Assembly: GCA_905192745.1 (NCBI GenBank)
Contig: CAJJLZ010000046.1
Location: 1-11,212 of the forward strand
Length of the DNA: 11,212 bases
From: an uncultured Oscillospiraceae bacterium
Lineage (GTDB): Bacteria; Bacillota; Clostridia; Oscillospirales; Acutalibacteraceae
Direction of reading: 5' to 3'
The first letter of the stretch is position 1, and each line of letters begins with the position of its first letter. Below are positions 1 to 6,146 of the stretch, piece after piece. The notes beneath the pieces were generated by a model. That model made no database searches, had not been told where the DNA came from, and worked only from the letters and a program-made list of their open reading frames with translations. Both the position numbers and the translations under genes were made by a program.

Positions 1-54
1 AGAATTCCACATTGGTGCATATTGCTATTTGCTTGCTGGTTTTTCGACAAGCTG

Positions 55-84
55 AAGCCCGCCGGGATGTATCCCGGCGGGCTT
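55..84 (-). terminator. Strong GC-rich hairpin closing the manA-end of the GRE operon
   Basis: Two 12-nt arms (55-66 and 73-84, AAGCCCGCCGGG and its exact complement) flank a 6-nt loop, about 25 nt past the stop codon of the phosphomannose isomerase-like gene. The stem is perfect and very GC-rich, as in intrinsic terminators. The run of T expected after the stem is weak on both strands: on the minus strand it is followed by CAGCTTGTCG, on the plus strand by CTTCGTAAATATT. It may therefore work in either direction or serve as an mRNA 3'-end stabiliser. Bases 1-54 hold no recognisable gene. Confidence 0.7.
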
Positions 85-109
85 CTTCGTAAATATTCCC
101 GTGTCCTGC

Positions 110-1177
110 TTACTCTCTGGGGGGCAGGCATTCCAGCAAGGTGAGTTCCCCGTCGGTGCGGACGGCGCATTTGCCGGCCGCCGCGAAGGGCAGGAGGAAA
201 TAATCCCCTTTGCGAAGCTCGCGGCTCCAGCCGTCCTGCGCGATCACGCCGCCGCCTTCCCCAACCAGAAAGACCGCCGGGCCGGCCGCAGGGCAAAATT
301 CCCCGCCGTTCTTCAGCGTGTGGCGGCGAAGGGCGAAGCAGGGAGTGTCGTCGTACCCGATCAGCTGCTCGGACCGGACGGCATCGGTTTCGGACAGCAC
401 GACGGGGATCATCTTCCCCCGCCGCACCGCCTTCTCCCCCACCATCGAGTAGTCGAAGCAGGAAAGCGCGGTATCCTCGTCCAGTCCGATGAAGCGCTCG
501 TTTTCATCCAGATGGTAGTCCCCGAACCATTCCTCCGGCTGGATGGTGAAGTCGGTCGGCTCCTGTACCTCCAGCATCAGGCAGCCCGCACCGATCGCAT
601 GGACCATCCCCGCCGGGATCAGGTACACATCCCCCTTCTGCACCGGGATAAAGTTGAGCAGGGAGGCTACCGCGTCCTTATCCGTTTCGCTGGCGTGAAC
701 CGCCGTCTTGAATTCCTCCTGCGTGACCGGACGCTTGAAGCCATAGCCGATGGTCGCGCCCGGACGGGTATCCAGCACCAGCCAGGATTCGGTCTTGCCG
801 TAATTCACATGAAAATGTTCCCGGGAAAACGCCTTGGTGGGGTGAGTTTGGATGGGGAGGGTGACGGCGCTGTCCAGCGCTTTGACGAGGATCCCCACAT
901 CCTTCCGGTCCCCCAGAACCAGCGCCGGTTCCGCCTCGATCAGCTCGTCGAGATATACGTCGGTGCCCGCCACCCGGGAAACGCCCTCGTGTTCCCCTTC
1001 CGGGATTTTGTTCAGCGCCTTCACGCTGGAGGCGATCCATTCCTCGGGGTGATTGTTGTCCGCCGCCGGGTCTCCAAAAAGGGGATGGAACAGCGCGCCG
1101 CCCTGATAAATGCGGAAAACACGGTTCCGTTCAAAAAAAATCGGGCGGGACGCCAGCTCTTCATATGATTTACTCAT
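110..1177 (-). CDS. manA: Class I mannose-6-phosphate isomerase (phosphomannose isomerase) homologue
   Basis: This 355-aa protein is a cupin-fold type I phosphomannose isomerase. These zinc enzymes interconvert mannose 6-phosphate and fructose 6-phosphate in the cytoplasm. The family zinc-ligand pattern is visible: QTHP at residues 110-113 (Gln110, His112), Glu130 in GKTES, and His193 in PAGMVHAIG, followed by EVQEPTDF near 203-210. The N-terminal HPEEWIASS segment (43-51) matches the family's AExWMG-like motif. The length is slightly above the roughly 315-320 aa of the short Bacillus ManA type. The ATG at 1177 is preceded by a GAAAGGAAAG ribosome binding site at somewhat long spacing. It is the last gene of the operon, 30 nt after the sugar kinase. 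Because it sits with a ketose-type kinase and a glycyl radical enzyme, its real substrate may be another aldose/ketose phosphate; that is inference. No transporter or further catabolic gene follows before the terminator hairpin. Confidence 0.9.
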   Translation of the reverse strand: MSKSYEELASRPIFFERNRVFRIYQGGALFHPLFGDPAADNNHPEEWIASSVKALNKIPEGEHEGVSRVAGTDVYLDELIEAEPALVLGDRKDVGILVKALDSAVTLPIQTHPTKAFSREHFHVNYGKTESWLVLDTRPGATIGYGFKRPVTQEEFKTAVHASETDKDAVASLLNFIPVQKGDVYLIPAGMVHAIGAGCLMLEVQEPTDFTIQPEEWFGDYHLDENERFIGLDEDTALSCFDYSMVGEKAVRRGKMIPVVLSETDAVRSEQLIGYDDTPCFALRRHTLKNGGEFCPAAGPAVFLVGEGGGVIAQDGWSRELRKGDYFLLPFAAAGKCAVRTDGELTLLECLPPRE

Positions 1178-1207
1178 TGTATATACACTTTCCTTTCTAC
1201 TAAAAGT

Positions 1208-2599
1208 TCATTTATTTTCTACGTTTTCCACCATTTCGCCGGGCCGGTAACGGATAACCGCCTGCGCCTCGGCAATATTTCCGGCCGCTCCCGCGCCGAC
1301 CAGCGCGGTAAGAGCCGCGCCGTAGGCGGCCTCCTCCTGATGAACCGGGATAGACAGGGGGAGGCCGAAGCGCTCGGCAAACAGGGTTTGGAGCAGACGG
1401 GTTTTCCGCAGTCCATTCCCCGCGCCGACCAAACGGGTCGGCTTTTTGGGCAGATGCGGCTCCATCTCCCGATAGAAGCCGTACAGCTCCTCCACGATCC
1501 CCTCCAGCACGCCGAGGGTGAAAAAGCCGGGATGAAAATTATCCAGCTCCAGCCCCGCGACTCCGCCCCGCAGCCCGGGATTCTGCCGGGTGCCGGAAAA
1601 GCGGGTGTCCACCGTCAGCCGGCCCGGCGCGTGCAGGCAGGCCTCCGCCTGCCGCTCCATCCCGTCGTAAAGGGAACCGACCGGCCCGCCGGCCAGTTCC
1701 GCGGCCTCTCGGTAAAACTTCTCCAGCGCGGCGAACGCCCGCCCGCCGCAGAGGGAGGACCCCACCAGCAGGAACGCGCCGTCCATGCAGGGGCGGGCCT
1801 CCGCGGACGGAAGGACCACCGGCCGAGGCGTCCAGACCGAAATCTGGCTGCCGGTGCCGACGTTCACCAGAATGCTGTCCTCCATCTCCCGCACGGTGCC
1901 GAGGAAGCTGGCCTGATTGTCTCCGATGGCGGGAGAGACCGGGATGCCGTCCGCTGTTTTTCCCAGCAGCTCCCCGTCCGGTACCACACCGGGGAAAAAG
2001 GCCGGGTCCAGCCCCGCGCGTTCCATCGCCGTCCGGTCGAAATCCCCCCGCGCGGCGTCCGCCATCCCCCAGCTCGCCGCGTCGGAAAGGTGGAGGAGCG
2101 GGGTGCGCCGTCCGGCCAGCCGCATCCCCAGATAGGCGTGGATGGTGCTGCCGGTGACGGCGTTTGCCGGCACCAGCCCGTTTTGCCTGTTATAGAAGTG
2201 CGTGACCGTGCCGTAGCCGGTCGCCAGCGGATAGCCGCTGCGCTCCGACAGCGCCTGTGCATAGCTCCGTCCGTCGGCCATCCGCAGATCGCCCCGCCCG
2301 TCCTGCCAGATGGTCAGGGGGGAGACCGGCTCCCCCTCCCGGTCGAGGTACAGGATGCCGTGCATCTGGCCGGTCAGGCCGATTCCGCCGACAGGGGAAA
2401 ACCGCGCCTTAAGGGCTTCGGCCAGTCCCATCGCCAGCGTTTCAATCCGGCGGGGGTCCTGGAGCTTTTCCCACGGATGGGGGGAGGGCAGGAAGGAATC
2501 GTTTTTGACGGTTTCACTGTGCAGAACCTCGCCGGTGCCGCCGTCCAGCACCAGCGCGCAGAGGGTGGTGGTGCCGATATCCAGACCGATTACGCGCAT
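1208..2599 (-). CDS. FGGY-family carbohydrate kinase, sedoheptulokinase/xylulokinase-like
   Basis: This 463-aa FGGY kinase transfers the ATP gamma-phosphate to a ketose or polyol in the cytoplasm. Visible motifs are the N-terminal phosphate-binding loop GLDIGTTT (5-12), the sugar-binding GLTGQMHG segment, LTIWQDGRG, the SDAASWG motif, the presumed catalytic base Asp227 in AIGDNQAS, a GTGSQ stretch, and the C-terminal adenosine-binding VGAGNGLRKTRLLQ followed by EEAAYGAAL. WQDGR, ATGYGT and the AASWG motif resemble sedoheptulokinase more than classical XylB, so a ketoheptose or ketopentose substrate is my best guess. Family assignment is firm; substrate is not. The start at 2599 has AAAAGGAG about 8 nt upstream. 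The gene lies 27 nt after the glycyl radical enzyme and 30 nt before the isomerase, consistent with a coupled pathway in which the kinase traps a GRE substrate or product as its phosphate. Confidence 0.85.
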   Translation of the reverse strand: MRVIGLDIGTTTLCALVLDGGTGEVLHSETVKNDSFLPSPHPWEKLQDPRRIETLAMGLAEALKARFSPVGGIGLTGQMHGILYLDREGEPVSPLTIWQDGRGDLRMADGRSYAQALSERSGYPLATGYGTVTHFYNRQNGLVPANAVTGSTIHAYLGMRLAGRRTPLLHLSDAASWGMADAARGDFDRTAMERAGLDPAFFPGVVPDGELLGKTADGIPVSPAIGDNQASFLGTVREMEDSILVNVGTGSQISVWTPRPVVLPSAEARPCMDGAFLLVGSSLCGGRAFAALEKFYREAAELAGGPVGSLYDGMERQAEACLHAPGRLTVDTRFSGTRQNPGLRGGVAGLELDNFHPGFFTLGVLEGIVEELYGFYREMEPHLPKKPTRLVGAGNGLRKTRLLQTLFAERFGLPLSIPVHQEEAAYGAALTALVGAGAAGNIAEAQAVIRYRPGEMVENVENK

Positions 2600-2626
2600 A
2601 ACCGATTTCTCCTTTTCCGGATATTG

Positions 2627-5008
2627 TCAAAGGGCGGTGGAGCAGGGATCCAGCCGACGGATGATGTCGTTCTGAATCGCCGGGGACAGGTCGAGAAAAT
2701 TGACGAAGGTGCCGTGGATGCGCATGATATAAACCCCGCTCGGCGCGTATTTTTTCGGGTTGGCCAGCACCTTGCGGAGCATCTCCGGCGTGGTGACGTT
2801 GACATAGAGGTAGAAGGGAGACAGCCCCTCCTGCTCCTCGTTGAAAAACAGGGGCCGGATCACCCGATCGCGGAATTCCACGCCCTTTTCCTCATAGGAG
2901 GCGCCCCGGAAATAGTGCGGATCGATCCCGAAATGGGAGGCGTATCCGCCGTTCATCTTCCGGAAGGGAAGCTTCTGGGTGGAGAGGGTGCGGAAGCCCA
3001 GCCCGGACTGCGCGTCTCCATAGAAGGGGTCTACGCCGTAGTTCAGCATCTCCCGCGCCGGGCGGCCGTCGGGGGTGGCCCCTACCCAGTAACCGTACAG
3101 CAGGTGGGTGGAAGGGGTGCTCCAGTCGGCGCGGAAGGGGTTGCCCAGATAATTTTTCTTGGAACGGACGATATCGGAAATCCGGACGGCGACCTCCCGT
3201 GCCTCCCCGTCCGCCGTCGGGTCATTGTTGCCGAACTTCGGACAGGAAAGCAGGAACTGCCGCAGTTCCTCATCCCCCTCAAAATCGTTCCGCAGCGCGT
3301 CCAGCAAGCGGCCCGCGTCCTCCGGCCGCTGCTCCAGCAGGCAGTCGATGGCGACAAAGGAATCCGCAACCACCGACAGGCCATGGATCAGGCAGCCGGA
3401 CGCGTTGTATTTCGTCCCCTGATGGCGCGTGTCCCGCATATCGTAGCCGGTTTCGGTTCCCCCCATAAAGGCGCTGAGGAAGGGAACGGGCAGCAGGGAA
3501 ACCGCCCTTGATGCGCTGTTGGCGGCCTCCGCCATTTTATCCGCGAACCAGTCGGCCCGCTCATAGAAGCGTTCCCTCACGGTTTTCAGCAGGGCGAGCG
3601 GGTCGTCCTCCCCCACCGCCGGGCCGATCCGCCTGCCCGTCAGGGTGGAGCGGCCGTCGTTCAGGGTCAGCTCCAGAATTTTCGGCAGGTTGAACCAACT
3701 GTTGGTGGTGTTGCCGTTATCCTTGCCCATGATAAGCGGCTCCTGACAGCCCGCGACCGAGTAATCCTCCCAGTCCGCCGGATCAAAGCCGTTTTCCTCC
3801 AGAATGGCGAACACCGATTCGTCGTTGAAGAGGGAGGGGGTCAGGCAGCCGGGGGTGAAGAAGAAACGGCCGAGGCTGGCGTAAAGCGGCTCCGGCGTAT
3901 TCCGGTGGAGCTTCACCGACAGGATGGGCTGGGGCAGGTTCATGTCGTAATATGCGTCCAGAATGGCGTAGGTCATTTCGTTGGTGAGGTCGCGGCCCTC
4001 CCGGTCCTTCCCGCCGAGCAGCACGTTCTGGGAGATGGCCCAGCTCCGGTCGCCCACGTTGAAGAACACCAGAAAATGCTTGAACAGCGCGGAGGCGGTC
4101 GCCCGATCCATCCCCTCCTTCGCGCGGTAGGGTTCAAAAATCCGGTCGGCGTTCCCGACCGACAGGGCGAAGGGATTGGGGGTCTGTTCCAGACACATCA
4201 CCTGCCACAGCAGAAGGAAGGACTGGATTGCCTCATACAGGGTATCCGCGCCCTTCGCCGGCACCTTGCGCAGAGTCTGCTCCATCAGCCGAAGCTCAGC
4301 CCGGCGGCTTTCGTCCGCCGTCGTCTGCCGCTCCCCCGCCAGATCGGCATACCGGGCGGCAAGCACCTTCACGCCGTCCAGCGCAATCGCCATGGCTTTC
4401 AGGTTTTCCCGCTTTTCCGGATCGGTCTCCGCCGCGATCCGTTCGTCCAGCCGGGCGATCACCGCGTCCACCCCGTTGGCCACCGCGAAACGGAAGTCCG
4501 GGATGACGTGGCCGGTCACCTGCTCAACGAAAAAGGCCACTTCGGCGGTGTATTCCTCCGCCGCCTGATAGGTCGCATCCAGCGCCCGGACGTAGGGGCT
4601 GTTCTTATTGTATTCCCGCAGAGACGCAATCCGCTCGCGGGGAATTTCCGCATTCGGCTCGATATCCCCGAACACGCCGGTCGGATCGCAGTAGCCGGAA
4701 AACTCCTCCACCTTGAAGGCAGGATTAATCAGGGCGTAGGTACGGGCGAAGGCGTCTCGCTGGGTGCCGGCAAAAACCGCGCTGTCGCTCAGGGAAAGGG
4801 GGAAACGCCGCAGCGTATCCCGCAGGGTCTCTGCCGCGCGGAGCCCGGAGGACAGGGCGGCGTATTTTTCCTCGCCCTCCCGCATCAGCTCCCTGACAAA
4901 GAACCACCCGTCCATCCGTTTCATGGCGCGCTCCTCCCGGAACAGCGATCTGGCCTTCTCCGTAATGGCTTCCGCCGTATAGACGCCGGCAACGCTCATG
5001 CTTTTCAT
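2627..5008 (-). CDS. Glycyl radical enzyme (PFL/diol dehydratase superfamily), unrecognised subgroup
   Basis: This 793-aa oxygen-sensitive enzyme should carry a backbone glycyl radical installed by the activase encoded upstream. The large PFL-like barrel spans roughly residues 10-640 and the Gly-radical domain the last 130. The radical glycine is Gly766 in RIHGTFVNFLDLS; the catalytic thiyl residue is Cys421 in AGCQEP, with Glu423 in the place of the eliminase base. CPKFGNNDP and GATPDGRPA, typical of the superfamily, are also present. Length fits glycerol dehydratase-type enzymes (about 790) better than pyruvate formate-lyase. The active-site and radical-loop sequences differ from the choline lyase, glycerol/propanediol dehydratase, hydroxyproline dehydratase and 4-hydroxyphenylacetate decarboxylase consensus known to me, so no substrate is assigned. 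I chose the ATG at 5008, not the in-frame TTG at 5062, because AAAGGAAGG sits about 7 nt before the ATG and nothing similar precedes the TTG. Its sugar-kinase and isomerase neighbours suggest a sugar or polyol substrate. Confidence 0.93.
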   Translation of the reverse strand: MKSMSVAGVYTAEAITEKARSLFREERAMKRMDGWFFVRELMREGEEKYAALSSGLRAAETLRDTLRRFPLSLSDSAVFAGTQRDAFARTYALINPAFKVEEFSGYCDPTGVFGDIEPNAEIPRERIASLREYNKNSPYVRALDATYQAAEEYTAEVAFFVEQVTGHVIPDFRFAVANGVDAVIARLDERIAAETDPEKRENLKAMAIALDGVKVLAARYADLAGERQTTADESRRAELRLMEQTLRKVPAKGADTLYEAIQSFLLLWQVMCLEQTPNPFALSVGNADRIFEPYRAKEGMDRATASALFKHFLVFFNVGDRSWAISQNVLLGGKDREGRDLTNEMTYAILDAYYDMNLPQPILSVKLHRNTPEPLYASLGRFFFTPGCLTPSLFNDESVFAILEENGFDPADWEDYSVAGCQEPLIMGKDNGNTTNSWFNLPKILELTLNDGRSTLTGRRIGPAVGEDDPLALLKTVRERFYERADWFADKMAEAANSASRAVSLLPVPFLSAFMGGTETGYDMRDTRHQGTKYNASGCLIHGLSVVADSFVAIDCLLEQRPEDAGRLLDALRNDFEGDEELRQFLLSCPKFGNNDPTADGEAREVAVRISDIVRSKKNYLGNPFRADWSTPSTHLLYGYWVGATPDGRPAREMLNYGVDPFYGDAQSGLGFRTLSTQKLPFRKMNGGYASHFGIDPHYFRGASYEEKGVEFRDRVIRPLFFNEEQEGLSPFYLYVNVTTPEMLRKVLANPKKYAPSGVYIMRIHGTFVNFLDLSPAIQNDIIRRLDPCSTAL

Positions 5009-5080
5009 ACGATTCCTTCCTTTCAGGTCAATAATCCTGTCTGCGTCTTTCTCCGATTTCAATCGGCCCGGGCCGTCCGG

Positions 5081-5974
5081 TCACGTCCGGACGACGCGGA
5101 AACCGCTTTCCCGGAACGCATCTTCGTACCGTTTCACCCATTCCGGGGACACCGCGCCGTTCTCCATCCGGTACTCCCAGCCGCACTGCGCCCATTTTTC
5201 CTTTCCGTATTCGTGGTAGCGGAGAAATTCCATGGTGACGTTTTCCATCGGCGTTCCGCTGTCCCGCAGCTGTCGGAAAAAGGCCAGAAAACCGTCCAGC
5301 TCCTTCTCCCCCACATTGAAGCCGCCGATCAGCGGCGTCCGGAGCTGTAACCGCGGATGGCGTTCGGCGGCGGCCCGGATATTCGCCCGGATCGTCTCGT
5401 TCCCCGCGCCGGTGAACTCCCGGTGTTTCCCGCTGTCCGGATGCTTGAAATCCATCATCAGGGTATCGATCAGGGGAAACAGCGCCGGCAGGTCGGGATG
5501 GGAGCCGTTGGTCTCCATCGCGGTGGAGATTCCTTCCGCCTTCATCATGGCGAGGAACGCCTTCACCGCGCCGAACTGCCGGGTCGGTTCCCCGCCGGTC
5601 AGGGTAATCCCTCCGCCGTCAAAAAACATCCCCCGGCTGCGGAGTGCCTCGTCCCGCAGCGCCGTCAGCGGCACAGTATGGCCGCGGCAGACCAGCCCGT
5701 CGTTCCGGTGGACGGTTACGCATTCCCGTCCCGCGCAGTTCCGGCAGACCGACCGGTCCAGCACGCCGCCCCGTACCCCGCCGTGAGGACAAACCGCGTC
5801 CAGAAGCGGCGCCTTCACCGCCATCAACGGCGGTTCGGCGGGAATGCCCTCCGGATTCGAGCACCAGCGGCAGGCCAGATTGCATCCCTGCAGATGATAA
5901 ACCAGCCGGTTCCCCGGGCCGTCCTGGGAGTAGTTAAAGCCCTTTTGAAATATGGTCAGCGCATCGGCCGTCAT
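5081..5974 (-). CDS. Glycyl radical enzyme activase (radical SAM, PflA family)
   Basis: This 297-aa radical S-adenosylmethionine protein should abstract a hydrogen from Gly766 of the adjacent glycyl radical enzyme, using a [4Fe-4S] cluster and SAM. The SAM cluster is bound by Cys31, Cys35 and Cys38 (CNLACRWC, the CxxxCxxC pattern) directly after the family's DGPGNR motif (18-23). TGGEP at 126-130 is the SAM-binding glycine motif, and LRTPLIGGFN is the usual later strand. An insert at about 45-95 carries Cys62, Cys77, Cys80 and Cys85, enough for one auxiliary cluster; many eliminase activases have eight such cysteines for two. Start: the ATG at 5974 has AAGGAGG about 8 nt upstream, whereas the in-frame TTG at 6007 lies within the predicted operator and leader. 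First gene of the operon; the GRE begins 72 nt downstream. Confidence 0.95.
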   Translation of the reverse strand: MTADALTIFQKGFNYSQDGPGNRLVYHLQGCNLACRWCSNPEGIPAEPPLMAVKAPLLDAVCPHGGVRGGVLDRSVCRNCAGRECVTVHRNDGLVCRGHTVPLTALRDEALRSRGMFFDGGGITLTGGEPTRQFGAVKAFLAMMKAEGISTAMETNGSHPDLPALFPLIDTLMMDFKHPDSGKHREFTGAGNETIRANIRAAAERHPRLQLRTPLIGGFNVGEKELDGFLAFFRQLRDSGTPMENVTMEFLRYHEYGKEKWAQCGWEYRMENGAVSPEWVKRYEDAFRESGFRVVRT

Positions 5975-5990
5975 CCGGGCTTCCTCCTTA

Positions 5991-6017
5991 TTTTTCAATT
6001 TGTTCAACTCTTGAACT
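5991..6017. promoter_or_regulatory. Predicted ROK-repressor operator (GTTCAA-CTC-TTGAAC palindrome plus extra half-site)
   Basis: A perfect inverted repeat, GTTCAA CTC TTGAAC, occupies 6002-6016. A third TTCAA half-site lies at 5994-5998, in direct orientation one 9-nt step away. The palindrome falls just downstream of the start site expected from the operon promoter, where a bound repressor would block transcription of the activase-GRE-kinase-isomerase operon. The divergent ROK protein is the obvious candidate ligand. The repeat is seen; the function is inferred. Confidence 0.55.
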
Positions 6018-6026
6018 ATCGACTTG

Positions 6027-6055
6027 ATTGTATCGCATTATTCCCCGGATTGCAA
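6027..6055 (-). promoter_or_regulatory. Promoter of the GRE operon
   Basis: On the minus strand a -35 box TTGCAA (6055-6050, 4 of 6 consensus positions) is followed after exactly 17 bp by a -10 box TACAAT (6032-6027, 5 of 6). The start site should be near 6020, giving a leader of about 46 nt before the activase ATG. Found by eye and supported by the spacing and the divergent arrangement. Confidence 0.65.
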
Positions 6056-6063
6056 GTTCTTTC

Positions 6064-6092
6064 TTTACATTCATGAAAAAAAATAATACAAT
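6064..6092 (+). promoter_or_regulatory. Promoter of the ROK regulator gene
   Basis: A -35 box TTTACA (6064-6069, 5 of 6) and a -10 box TACAAT (6087-6092, 5 of 6) are separated by 17 bp. The predicted start is near 6099, about 48 nt before the ATG at 6147. The spacer contains the small palindrome TTCATGAA (6070-6077). The two divergent -35 boxes are only 8 bp apart, so one regulator could affect both. Confidence 0.65.
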
Positions 6093-6146
6093 AAGAAAAG
6101 AACGCGGCCGGGGCCAGTCTCCCGCCGGAAAGGGAGGAAATCCGCC

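Noticed and set aside
101..1168. A 355-codon open frame on the plus strand
   Set aside because: Antisense shadow of the phosphomannose isomerase gene, which has its zinc ligands intact.
1340..3511. A 723-codon open frame on the plus strand
   Set aside because: It lies antisense to the sugar kinase and the GRE, has the Arg/Pro/Gly/His-rich composition of a shadow of GC-rich coding DNA, no family motifs, and conflicts with two well-supported genes.
2627..5008. Pyruvate formate-lyase
   Set aside because: PFL has two adjacent catalytic cysteines and an RVSGYAVRF loop; this protein has a single Cys followed by QE and a different loop.
5009..5062. TTG start adding 18 residues to the GRE
   Set aside because: No ribosome binding site precedes the TTG, whereas AAAGGAAGG sits correctly before the ATG at 5008.
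3905..5350. A 481-codon open frame on the plus strand
   Set aside because: Overlaps the GRE and activase genes in antisense; His/Arg/Pro-rich, no motif, no ribosome binding site.
5975..6007. TTG start adding 11 residues to the activase
   Set aside because: AAGGAGG lies correctly before the ATG at 5974; the TTG overlaps the operator palindrome and has no ribosome binding site.
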